Source of the DNA: a virus
IMG/VR virus record: IMGVR_UViG_3300029448_000375
Location: 1-23,153 of that record
Length of the DNA: 23,153 nt
Reading direction: 5' to 3' (one strand)
The position numbers and the translations under genes are program-made. Shown piece after piece: positions 14,515 through 20,996 of the stretch (the stretch's first letter is position 1; the number at the start of each line of letters is the position of its first letter). Under the pieces are notes generated by a model. It was not told the DNA's origin. It did no database searches and was given only the letters and a program-made list of their open reading frames with translations.

Positions 14515-15369
14515 ATGATTATTTTAGATTATAGCGCAATATGTATGTCTTCCTTCTTTGCCCGCGGGTCGAGTGCGGAAGAAGGTCTTCTTCGTCACTT
14601 CATTCTTAATTCTATTCGTATGAATAATCTTAGGTTTAGGGACAAGTATGGAGAAATGGTAATCGCGTGTGATGGTCGTTCTTGGCGGAAAGATTATTTT
14701 GCCGAATACAAAGCAAAACGTAAGAAGAATCGCGAAGCTTCTGATATTGATTGGGAACAAGTATTTACTGTTTTCTCAAAGGTTAAAGATGAACTTGAAG
14801 AATACATGCCATACAAAGTGATTCGTCATCCTAATGCAGAGGCAGATGATGTCATAGGTGCTTTGGTAAAAGAAACACAAAACTTTGGTAAACATCAAAA
14901 GATTATGATTGTTTCTTCTGATAAAGACTTTGTACAATTACAGAAGTATAATAATGTTGAACAGTGGTCTCCAATTACAAAGAAGTTTCTTATTGAAAAG
15001 AATCCTTACAACTATCTCTATGAGCATATATTTAAGGGTGATAGTGGTGATGGTGTTCCAAACGTTCTAAGTGACGATGATACATTTGTAACTGAAAAAA
15101 GACAAACCCCGTTATCAAAAGTAAAGATTGCATTTTGGATGAATAATCTAAACGATCTAGAATCTGCCATGACTACAAAAGAGTTGAGAAACTTCCATCG
15201 TAATCAAAAGATGATTGATCTTGACAAAATGCCAGAAAACATATATGATGAAATCATTCAAAATTATGAAAACCAACCCAAGAAAACAAATATGAAAATA
15301 CTTAATTATTTGGTTACACGGAGATGTAATCAATTGATTGAATCAGTAGGAGACTTTACAAATGAGTGA
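14515..15369 (+). CDS. rnh: T4-type RNase H (FEN1-family 5'-3' exonuclease)
   Basis: This is a 284-residue protein. It removes RNA primers and flaps from lagging-strand fragments during phage replication. The acidic metal site is intact: D5 (ILDYSAICMS), D53 (ACDGRSWRKDYF), E109/D111/D112 (AEADDVIG), D136/D138 (SSDKDFVQLQ) and D176/D179 (KGDSGDGVPN). KAKRKKNRE (67-75) is the conserved basic stretch after RSWRKDYF. The size is close to T4 RNase H (305). The start coincides with the predicted start of transcription from a sigma70-like promoter. The end overlaps a small membrane protein gene by eight bases. Confidence 0.93.
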   Translation: MIILDYSAICMSSFFARGSSAEEGLLRHFILNSIRMNNLRFRDKYGEMVIACDGRSWRKDYFAEYKAKRKKNREASDIDWEQVFTVFSKVKDELEEYMPYKVIRHPNAEADDVIGALVKETQNFGKHQKIMIVSSDKDFVQLQKYNNVEQWSPITKKFLIEKNPYNYLYEHIFKGDSGDGVPNVLSDDDTFVTEKRQTPLSKVKIAFWMNNLNDLESAMTTKELRNFHRNQKMIDLDKMPENIYDEIIQNYENQPKKTNMKILNYLVTRRCNQLIESVGDFTNE

Positions 15370-15439
15370 AGAAGCAATGATCTTTTTTGCAATAGTTATC
15401 TTAACATTTGTGTCTTATTTGTGTATTAAATTGTTCTAA
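15362..15439 (+). CDS. 25-residue single-pass membrane peptide
   Basis: MSEEAMIFFAIVILTFVSYL followed by CIKLF. The short acidic N-terminus and long hydrophobic run suggest one transmembrane helix. The ATG overlaps the end of rnh by eight bases. It could be real given the dense packing, but no homologue is known to me and chance cannot be excluded. Confidence 0.45.
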   Translation: MSEEAMIFFAIVILTFVSYLCIKLF

Positions 15440-15451
15440 TTAGGAGAAATT

Positions 15452-15877
15452 ATGCCAGTAAAATATCTATTACCCCATGAAGTTTGCGAAGAGTTAGATA
15501 GACTCAAAACACAAAAAGAGAAAGTTGATTTTCTTCAAAGATATCAAAGTTTTGCCTTGAAGACTATTTTACAACTTAACTTTAATGACAATATTAAGCT
15601 TGATTTACCAGAAGGTAAACCACCTTTCCGAGCTGATGTGTGTCCGCCTGGTGTTCAGATTTCTGTTACAAAAAATGCTATTCAACCTATTGGTAAATTA
15701 GTAGAAGGTAGTCCAGTTTCAAAGTTGAAAAAAGAAACCATGTTTCTAAAGATGTTAGAGTCAATTAACGAAAAAGATGCCGAAATGTTGTGGAGAGCAA
15801 AAGATGGTATTCTTGAAGACCTTTATCCTAAAATGACTAAGAAACTTGTCGAAAAAGCATTTCCGGGCATACTATGA
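15452..15877 (+). CDS. Conserved T4-like phage protein (DUF6433-like)
   Basis: This is a 141-residue protein. It has a clear Shine-Dalgarno (AGGAG before the ATG). The C-terminal half (MFLKMLESINEKDAEMLWRA, then LYPKMTKKLVEKAFPGIL) matches a small family I recall from cyanophages as DUF6433, in which the K-x-L-V-x-x-AFPG-[IL]-[IL] ending is conserved. The N-terminal half is helical (EVCEELDRLKTQKEKVDFLQ). Function is unknown; its place directly after rnh suggests a replication or transcription accessory. It overlaps the next gene by ATGA. Confidence 0.75.
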   Translation: MPVKYLLPHEVCEELDRLKTQKEKVDFLQRYQSFALKTILQLNFNDNIKLDLPEGKPPFRADVCPPGVQISVTKNAIQPIGKLVEGSPVSKLKKETMFLKMLESINEKDAEMLWRAKDGILEDLYPKMTKKLVEKAFPGIL

Positions 15878-16479
15878 ATTACGAGATCGATGATACAGGC
15901 ATAGGAGTATTTGACGGATATTTTACTCCGCAAGAATGTGATTATTACATTCAATTTTGGAAAATGGCAAAAGAGTGTAATCTCACGCATGTGCACAGTA
16001 CTGCAGCAAAACAACATCAATTAATTGCAGATGATGAAAGGGCATGGGTAATACCATTTCCCACAATGGGACACGATATTACATACAATACTGGCGTTTT
16101 TCTTAACAGATTTTGGGACACAATTTATCCGATATACAGTGAAAAGTTTCGATTGAATGGTTATCGAATGACAATAAACATGATAAAGGTACAAAAAACA
16201 TTGCCCGGTGAAGGATATCATGTTTGGCATGCAGAAAAATCTCCAAGAGACAAAGAGAGATTATGGGTTGCAATGATGTATTTAAATGACGTTGAAGAAG
16301 GTGGAGAAACAGAATTTCTTGTTCAAAAAAGACGAATAAAACCTGTAACGGGCCGAGTTGTAATCTTCCCAGCAACTTATACTCATATTCATAGAGGCAA
16401 TCCACCATTAAGCGGAGAAAAGTATATTATAACTACGTGGGGAGAATACGCGTCCTATGACGATGTAGAAAATTTATAG
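15874..16479 (+). CDS. 2-oxoglutarate/Fe(II) oxygenase with HxE metal motif
   Basis: This is a 201-residue protein. The fold signature is the same as that of the oxygenase at 13905: VAMMYLNDVEEGGETEF (about 132-148), GRVVIFPATYTHIHRGNPP, and K183 ten residues after H173. The first pair of metal ligands is H119-x-E121 (GYHVWHAEKSP) rather than the usual HxD. HxE is known in some hydroxylases of this superfamily (for example asparagine hydroxylase AsnO), so activity is plausible. The substrate is unknown. The two oxygenases are divergent in their N-terminal halves, so they probably act on different targets. The start overlaps the previous TGA and the stop overlaps the next GTG (TAGTG). Confidence 0.83.
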   Translation: MNYEIDDTGIGVFDGYFTPQECDYYIQFWKMAKECNLTHVHSTAAKQHQLIADDERAWVIPFPTMGHDITYNTGVFLNRFWDTIYPIYSEKFRLNGYRMTINMIKVQKTLPGEGYHVWHAEKSPRDKERLWVAMMYLNDVEEGGETEFLVQKRRIKPVTGRVVIFPATYTHIHRGNPPLSGEKYIITTWGEYASYDDVENL

Positions 16480-17021
16480 TGAACATTTTTGTACTAGATG
16501 ATAATCCTATAACTGCAGCAAAACAACATTGCGATAAGCATGTCTGCAAAATGATTATTGAGTCTGCACAGATGTTATCTACTGCACATCGAATGCTTGA
16601 TGGTAAAGAAACAAGAAGACCTTCAAATTCTGGTAAAAGAATAGTACAGTATTGGGAGATGGATTCCGAAAGAATGGAAAAAAGCTTGTATAAAGCTGTC
16701 CACATGAAGCACCCTTGTACCATTTGGACTATGGAATCATCGGCTAACTATAGATGGCACTGGAAATTATTTAATCAATTGTGTGATGAATACACCCATC
16801 GATACAAAAAAGTACACGAAACAGATATTAAACTTAGACGAATACTTTGGTCTTTTCCTAATAATATTCCATACGGCCCTATGACTCCTTTCAGACAGGC
16901 CATGTTTGAGGATTGTAAAATGTCTGATACAGTTAAGGCGTATCGAAAGTTTTACCACAAAAAACCATTCAAAATGGTATGGACTAGAAGAGATACTCCA
17001 AGCTGGTACTCATATAAATAG
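16479..17021 (+). CDS. Conserved marine-phage protein, His-rich
   Basis: This is a 180-residue protein starting with GTG in a TAGTG overlap. MNIFVLDDNPITAAKQHCDK followed by HVCKMIIESAQMLSTAHRML is a strongly conserved opening I recall from many T4-like marine phages. The middle (HMKHPCTIWTMESSANYRWH) and the tail (YGPMTPFRQAMFED, TRRDTPSWY) are also conserved in that family. Many His, Trp and Asp residues suggest an enzyme, possibly a nucleic-acid enzyme, but I know of no proven activity. A distant relation to small pyrimidine-dimer glycosylases is a speculation I cannot test. It ends YK-stop, which forms the next late promoter. Confidence 0.75.
   Translation: MNIFVLDDNPITAAKQHCDKHVCKMIIESAQMLSTAHRMLDGKETRRPSNSGKRIVQYWEMDSERMEKSLYKAVHMKHPCTIWTMESSANYRWHWKLFNQLCDEYTHRYKKVHETDIKLRRILWSFPNNIPYGPMTPFRQAMFEDCKMSDTVKAYRKFYHKKPFKMVWTRRDTPSWYSYK
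17013..17020 (+). promoter_or_regulatory. T4-type late promoter TATAAATA
   Basis: Exact octamer formed by the last codons of the upstream gene. The predicted transcription start is about 17026, giving a leader of about 73 bases before the YRG-repeat gene. TGGTACT (17004-17010) and AGTACCA (17051-17057) bracket it with a 40-base loop. Confidence 0.7.
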
Positions 17022-17054
17022 TTTTGATAACGTTCACCCAAAAGGGCGGAAGTA

Positions 17055-17067
17055 CCACATAGTGTGG
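17055..17067 (+). other. Small hairpin in the leader of the YRG-repeat gene
   Basis: CCACA-TAG-TGTGG is a perfect 5-bp stem with a 3-base loop. The wider leader (17022-17098) is a non-coding stretch also containing CGTTC/GAACG pairing. It may stabilise the mRNA; I see no known riboswitch pattern. Confidence 0.35.
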
Positions 17068-17098
17068 GAAGGAACGCACCGTAAATAGGAGAATAACA

Positions 17099-17269
17099 AT
17101 GGCTACTCTACAATATAGAGGGTCTAAAGTTGTTGCTTCTGAAAAAGCGGTGGCAAAACCCAGCATCGCTTCTTACAGAGGTTTCACATACGACCCAAGC
17201 AAGACGCACTATCACGCTAAGTACATTGCTAAGACATTGAACTATCGTGGTTCAACATTCAAAGCATAA
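17099..17269 (+). CDS. YRG-repeat small protein (DUF4278-like)
   Basis: This is a 56-residue basic protein. It contains three Y-R-G units: LQYRGSKV (4-11), SYRGFTYDPSK (25-35) and LNYRGSTFKA (48-end). The L-x-YRG-x-x-Y pattern is that of DUF4278, known from cyanobacteria and marine phages, function unknown. AGGAG at 17087-17091 sets the start. It has its own late promoter and leader and is followed ten bases later by a strong inverted repeat, so it may be a highly expressed monocistronic unit. Confidence 0.75.
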   Translation: MATLQYRGSKVVASEKAVAKPSIASYRGFTYDPSKTHYHAKYIAKTLNYRGSTFKA

Positions 17270-17278
17270 GTTAATATA

Positions 17279-17330
17279 ATAACGTAACCTCAAATACTCA
17301 GGCATATAAATACGTTTGAGGTTACGTTAT
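17279..17330 (+). promoter_or_regulatory. 16-bp perfect inverted repeat enclosing a late promoter and covering the RBS
   Basis: The left arm (17279-17294) and right arm (17315-17330) are perfect reverse complements over 16 bp with a 20-base loop. The loop contains TATAAATA (17305-17312). The right arm contains GAGG (17318-17321), the ribosome-binding site of the gene that starts at 17331, immediately after the arm. RNA reading through from upstream would fold and hide this site. RNA initiated at about 17318 lacks the left arm and stays open. T4 uses this arrangement for genes such as e and soc. The hairpin lacks a T-run, so it is not a classic terminator, though it could protect the 3' end of the upstream mRNA. 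Confidence 0.85.
17305..17312 (+). promoter_or_regulatory. T4-type late promoter TATAAATA
   Basis: Exact octamer in the hairpin loop. The predicted transcription start is about 17318, leaving a 13-base leader with GAGG at its 5' end before the ATG at 17331. It drives the envelope module 17331-20602. Confidence 0.8.
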
Positions 17331-18578
17331 ATGTCAAAGCAAGATTCTGCGGATAGCCCGCAAATACAAGAATTAGATTTAGAGACAGCAAAGAAAATCG
17401 CTTCTACTCTTTGTGCTCCTGGCGCACTCGATGAACAACAGAAACTTTTCATTGAGGCTGTTAGGGTCATCTTAAGAGAAGAACACGGATTTGAATTTGA
17501 AGAAGAAGAGTTCGACAGTGAAGAAGGAGACAAAGGTAATAATAATAACCAGTCTTCCACTGAATCGAATCCCGCAATAGAAGCAATTCTACAACAGTCA
17601 GCAACTACCGCAGCAGCCACGACAGCTGCTGTGTCAAGTGCATCTGCAACCACCGCTAGTACAGTTAGTACTGCTATAGCACAACTCCAATCACTCGGAA
17701 CAGCCGGTGTGATTGCGATGTCATCTGCCGTTTATTTCCAAGGTGGTGCAGTTTACGATAATGCCGAGACTATTGTAGATATGACCGTACCGATGGTCGA
17801 AGAACTTTTTGAGACAGGAACTATCACTCCCCCACCTGAATCTTCTTATTATGAAAGAGAAGTTCCAGTAACAGAAACCTTCCTTGGCAAACAAGTCGGT
17901 GCCGGTCGTCCACAACCAGAACCCTCGGAGGATAATGAAGGCGACGACAAGGAAAAAGATACGAAAGATGAAGGAGAGAGCAAGGGAGAAGCTGTTTCTG
18001 ACGGAGATAAAGATAAAAAGAGCATTGGAGAACCAAAGAAAAAAGAATCAGTTTTAAAGAAACTTTTCGGCAAGGATGAGAAAAAGTCGGAGCAGAAAAA
18101 AGAAGACTCCAAACCTGAAGCCGAATCTAAACCCAAACCAGAAAGTACTAAGAATGACTCGGTATCAAAAAGCGAAGATGGAAAAGAGACTGAAGGCGAA
18201 CAAGAATCCAAAGAATCTAAAAGTCTGTTTGGATACGTTAAACAACTTGTCCAACCAAAACCCGAATCGACACCGAACGAGCCAGTAAAACCCGAAGTTG
18301 ATGTTGCTGCAGCATCAGCCTCTGTTTCCGATGAAGAACTTAAGGAAGCAGGAATATCAAGGAAGGGGTTTGAACAATGGGTTGCAGATGGTGGGCCCTC
18401 TGACCGAACACCATATATAGAAATGGAAGACACACCACCCGAACCGCCGCCAGAACCAATGATGATGGACATGCCAGAAATGGAACAAGAAGACTTTGAA
18501 GCCTTTCAAGAGTCAGTACAAGAAGCCTTTAACATATTCGACTCTGGCAGATTAGAACAGGACGCGACACCAATATGA
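17331..18578 (+). CDS. Low-complexity acidic protein with Ala/Thr/Ser-rich segment
   Basis: This is a 415-residue protein I do not recognise. Residues 1-60 are ordered and helical (LDLETAKKIASTLCAPGALD, EAVRVILREEHGFEFEEEEF). About residues 88-140 are rich in Ala, Thr and Ser (TTAAATTAAVSSASATTAST) and then mildly hydrophobic (LGTAGVIAMSSAVYFQ), perhaps one membrane segment or a long helix. Residues about 185-320 are highly charged Lys/Glu/Ser/Pro repeats, likely disordered. The C-terminus has a Pro/Met stretch (EPPPEPMMMDMPEMEQED) and a final acidic helix. No signal peptide is seen. I chose the ATG at 17331 because an upstream in-frame ATG (17316) lies before the predicted late mRNA start. 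It heads the late envelope operon; a tether or scaffold role is a guess. Confidence 0.8.
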   Translation: MSKQDSADSPQIQELDLETAKKIASTLCAPGALDEQQKLFIEAVRVILREEHGFEFEEEEFDSEEGDKGNNNNQSSTESNPAIEAILQQSATTAAATTAAVSSASATTASTVSTAIAQLQSLGTAGVIAMSSAVYFQGGAVYDNAETIVDMTVPMVEELFETGTITPPPESSYYEREVPVTETFLGKQVGAGRPQPEPSEDNEGDDKEKDTKDEGESKGEAVSDGDKDKKSIGEPKKKESVLKKLFGKDEKKSEQKKEDSKPEAESKPKPESTKNDSVSKSEDGKETEGEQESKESKSLFGYVKQLVQPKPESTPNEPVKPEVDVAAASASVSDEELKEAGISRKGFEQWVADGGPSDRTPYIEMEDTPPEPPPEPMMMDMPEMEQEDFEAFQESVQEAFNIFDSGRLEQDATPI

Positions 18579-18760
18579 TCTATTTACAAATAATTTTTGA
18601 TTTGATTAAAGAAAACTTAGTAGACTTCGGCATTGCCGTAGTTGGATTGATGGCTACATTATCGATGTTTATACCAGAGGATTCTCCACTCGGTAAATTC
18701 TTTGGTATATTTGGAGCAATACTTAACTTCATTAAAGGATTATTTTCAAGGAGAAAATGA
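18575..18760 (+). CDS. Holin-like small membrane protein
   Basis: This is a 61-residue protein. A hydrophobic helix (LVDFGIAVVGLMATLSMFIP, about 15-34) is followed by a short polar turn and a second amphipathic or membrane helix (FFGIFGAILNFIKGLF), ending in a basic tail (SRRK). Size, topology and tail charge resemble small holins. No endolysin gene is recognisable nearby, so a lysis role is uncertain; a membrane anchor for the neighbouring envelope proteins is an alternative. It overlaps both neighbours by ATGA. Confidence 0.65.
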   Translation: MIYLQIIFDLIKENLVDFGIAVVGLMATLSMFIPEDSPLGKFFGIFGAILNFIKGLFSRRK

Positions 18761-19443
18761 AAAAATTAATAGCACTATTAACAGCAACAACATTTATATC
18801 TGCTTTTGCGGATATTGTTACCTTTACAGCTGGCACAGTATATATGGCAGATGACACTACCGCTATAACAGATGGTACTCAACTGTATGGCAATGTCTCA
18901 TCTTACCAAGAAGGAGACTTTTATTTGCAATACAACAGTCCTTCGCTGGATAGCCAGTATATAGGTACTTACTACGACCAAGGCAATGATGTTATTCACG
19001 GGCACTGGGATGGTGGTTTGGACAGCATTGAGATTGCTCGTAATGATAACGGACTGTTTACACTTAAGTATTTCTCATTGACCTCTAACACAGAGATAGG
19101 TGGAGGTGCAGCAACTGGTAACGAGAACATCTTCATTCAAGGATTTACAAATGGAGTAGCCATTACTGATAGCTACCGCATTCCTTCTGATGATTGGGGT
19201 GGCACATTTAACGATGTAATACTACCCAACGCATTCACTAATGTTGACAAAGTTTTAATTAGTGGTGAAGGTGCATACTGTTTTGGAATGGATAGCTTCG
19301 CGTTTAATGAAGCAAGCTTTGAAGAACTATTGACAGGAAACGAAGTAGAACTTAATCCAGTTGTACCAGAACCTGCTACGGTTGGTCTCATTGGTGTAGC
19401 TGCAGGTACACTAATGTTGACAAGGAAACGGCGTGGTCTATAG
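18757..19443 (+). CDS. Secreted protein with PEP-CTERM/exosortase sorting signal
   Basis: This is a 228-residue protein. The N-terminus MKKLIALLTATTFISAFA is a signal peptide. The body (about 19-200) is beta-rich with many Gly, Asn, Asp and Thr residues and resembles a secreted surface domain. The C-terminus is a complete PEP-CTERM signal: VPEPAT (203-208), a hydrophobic helix (VGLIGVAAGTLML, about 209-221), and a basic tail RKRRGL. In known systems a membrane exosortase cleaves at this signal and the product joins the envelope or exopolysaccharide matrix. No exosortase gene is in the window, so the host must supply it. AAGGAG (18748-18753) is a strong ribosome-binding site, and the start also overlaps the previous stop. 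The gene overlaps the next, a beta-barrel, by 11 bases. This combination looks acquired from a host of the exosortase-bearing type. Confidence 0.88.
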   Translation: MKKLIALLTATTFISAFADIVTFTAGTVYMADDTTAITDGTQLYGNVSSYQEGDFYLQYNSPSLDSQYIGTYYDQGNDVIHGHWDGGLDSIEIARNDNGLFTLKYFSLTSNTEIGGGAATGNENIFIQGFTNGVAITDSYRIPSDDWGGTFNDVILPNAFTNVDKVLISGEGAYCFGMDSFAFNEASFEELLTGNEVELNPVVPEPATVGLIGVAAGTLMLTRKRRGL

Positions 19444-20602
19444 ACTTCTTATTCTATTACTTCTTTTAGCGAATACGGCATTCGGTCTTTTGGCCGATGC
19501 CGTTATTCTTCGTACACATACGAGATTCGTACAAGATAGTAACATATACAATAGAACAGAAGGTAATGAAACTCAATCATTAATTGTATCCCAAATTGCA
19601 TCTCTTCAGCTAAATGTACTTCAAGACGAAAGAACACGGTTTAAGATTTTATACACACCAAAGATAGATAAAAGATTTTTTGACAATGAAGAGCTTGTCT
19701 ATCATACATTTAAAACAGATTTTCAAAGAGCACTAAATCGAAAAGTCCAAGTAAAAAGCTCATACTCGTATATGTTGACGGAAAGAGAACCAACTTCGGA
19801 CATTGATACCAATGTAGATATTACTGCAACTACAAAAAAAGCAACAGCTCAAATATCTTATACACCAAAAAGAGAGCACTCTTTCGTAATTAAATATGAA
19901 AACAAACAAAAGGAATGGAGCGAAAATCTTGAAACTACTTTCGGACTCACTAATGGAGACTACGATCAGCACAACGCGAGTGTTCAGTATGTTCACGAAC
20001 TTTGGAAAGGGAGATTATTTTCAACACAAAGTGCCGACTATTCATATCACACGTTCATCGGAGACCGCGGAGGATATGAGAAAGCAGGAATATCTGAACA
20101 ACTAATGTATGTTCTAAATCCGAAAACATATATCACACTTAAAGGTGGTTATGAACAAGTACTTGTTACGGATGAAAATGAACACGTTAAAGAATTTTAC
20201 GAACCTTATGCTTCAGGTGGTATTAATTCACAATTATTTAAAAACTTAACACTTGGTCTTAATGTCAAGTACGCAGTGGTGGAGTCTGGTATCTCTACGT
20301 TTAACGTAGCTAAAAAGATTACTGTAATTGGTCAGATGAAATACGATATTACAGGAAAGACTAAATTCATATTTTCAACAGTTGGTATGAGATCAGCATT
20401 TGACGCGGACTACGCAAGAAACTCTAGAACCATTGCTGAAGAAAAAGTAGATTACCTTTTAATTAACACGGCATCTCTAGCATACGATATCAATAGAAAT
20501 CAAGCACTTGAACTTGGTTATCAAGGCCCCCTCGTAAATCCAGAGGCAGATACGGCCATTATTAGACACAAAACTTACTTCGGATATAGGTTGACATTCT
20601 AG
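19433..20602 (+). CDS. Outer-membrane beta-barrel protein
   Basis: This is a 389-residue protein starting with GTG. The signal peptide is VYRLLILLLLLANTAFG (about 2-18). The body consists of alternating polar/hydrophobic strands (VQVKSSYSYMLTERE, TAQISYTPKREHSFVIKYEN, TYITLKGGYEQVLV, LTLGLNVKYAVVE). The C-terminus, KTYFGYRLTF, ends in Phe after alternating aromatic residues, which is the BAM-complex recognition pattern for outer-membrane barrels. Similar barrels (BBP2-type, as I recall) occur beside exopolysaccharide and PEP-CTERM loci in Verrucomicrobiota-type bacteria. The 11-base overlap with the PEP-CTERM gene implies coupled translation. Likely roles include exporting or anchoring the PEP-CTERM product, masking a receptor, or perturbing the outer membrane. 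A pore role is not excluded. Confidence 0.8.
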   Translation: MVYRLLILLLLLANTAFGLLADAVILRTHTRFVQDSNIYNRTEGNETQSLIVSQIASLQLNVLQDERTRFKILYTPKIDKRFFDNEELVYHTFKTDFQRALNRKVQVKSSYSYMLTEREPTSDIDTNVDITATTKKATAQISYTPKREHSFVIKYENKQKEWSENLETTFGLTNGDYDQHNASVQYVHELWKGRLFSTQSADYSYHTFIGDRGGYEKAGISEQLMYVLNPKTYITLKGGYEQVLVTDENEHVKEFYEPYASGGINSQLFKNLTLGLNVKYAVVESGISTFNVAKKITVIGQMKYDITGKTKFIFSTVGMRSAFDADYARNSRTIAEEKVDYLLINTASLAYDINRNQALELGYQGPLVNPEADTAIIRHKTYFGYRLTF

Positions 20603-20616
20603 TCAGCTTTTGGTAG

Positions 20617-20624
20617 TATAAATA
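20617..20624 (+). promoter_or_regulatory. T4-type late promoter TATAAATA in a short dyad
   Basis: Exact octamer. The predicted transcription start (20617+13) is base 20630, the A of the next ATG. TGGTA (20611-20615) and TACCA (20623-20627) form a 5-bp dyad around it. Confidence 0.65.
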
Positions 20625-20629
20625 CCATA

Positions 20630-20731
20630 ATGAGTGAGATTGAATTAGCTTTGTCGTTGTTAGATGTGCCTTGGTGGTCTATTGGACTTTTTATAGTCGG
20701 GGCAGCATTCTTTCTCTTTATGGATGAATAA
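20630..20731 (+). CDS. 33-residue membrane peptide
   Basis: MSEIELALSLLDVPWWSIGL followed by FIVGAAFFLFMDE. One transmembrane helix is expected (about 17-30) with acidic residues at both ends. It is placed exactly at the predicted start of a late transcript, so its mRNA may be leaderless. No family is recognised. Confidence 0.55.
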   Translation: MSEIELALSLLDVPWWSIGLFIVGAAFFLFMDE

Positions 20732-20742
20732 TAAGGAATATT

Positions 20743-20994
20743 ATGCCAACGTATGATATACAGAATAAAAAAACTGGTGAAGTAAAAGAACTCTTTTGTA
20801 GTATTAGTGAGAAAGAAGAGGCCATAAAAAAAGAAGGCCCCGATTGGGAATACTGTTTTGCTGCTCCTAGCTTTAGCACGATAGGAACAAAGTCGATATC
20901 AAGAACTGGACAAGCTGGGTCGAACTGGAATGATCTTCTTGGCCGAATAAAGGAAGGCTCGGGAAAACACAACACCATTAACGTGGACAATTAA
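20743..20994 (+). CDS. FmdB-like small phage protein
   Basis: This is an 83-residue protein. MPTYDIQNKKTGEVKELFCS followed by ISEKEEA resembles the N-terminus of FmdB-type proteins (MPTYDY-x-C), but the zinc-binding Cys pairs are missing. The rest (WNDLLGRIKEGSGKHNTINV) matches a T4-like phage family ending in D-[FL]-L-x-x-I/V-K-x-x ... N-x-I-N. It has a ribosome-binding site AAGGAA. Function is unknown. Confidence 0.7.
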   Translation: MPTYDIQNKKTGEVKELFCSISEKEEAIKKEGPDWEYCFAAPSFSTIGTKSISRTGQAGSNWNDLLGRIKEGSGKHNTINVDN

Positions 20995-20996
20995 TT

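Noticed and set aside
17316-17330. In-frame ATG at 17316 as the start of the acidic protein
   Set aside because: It lies in the hairpin arm and before the predicted late transcription start; GAGG serves the ATG at 17331.
17279-17330. Rho-independent terminator
   Set aside because: The stem is followed directly by an ATG with no T-run, and a promoter sits in the loop, so a regulatory hairpin fits better.
17849-18472. 207-residue reverse-strand open frame, Ser-rich
   Set aside because: It is the antisense shadow of the low-complexity acidic gene; the Ser/Phe/Leu bias reflects GAA/AAG/GAG repeats on the other strand.
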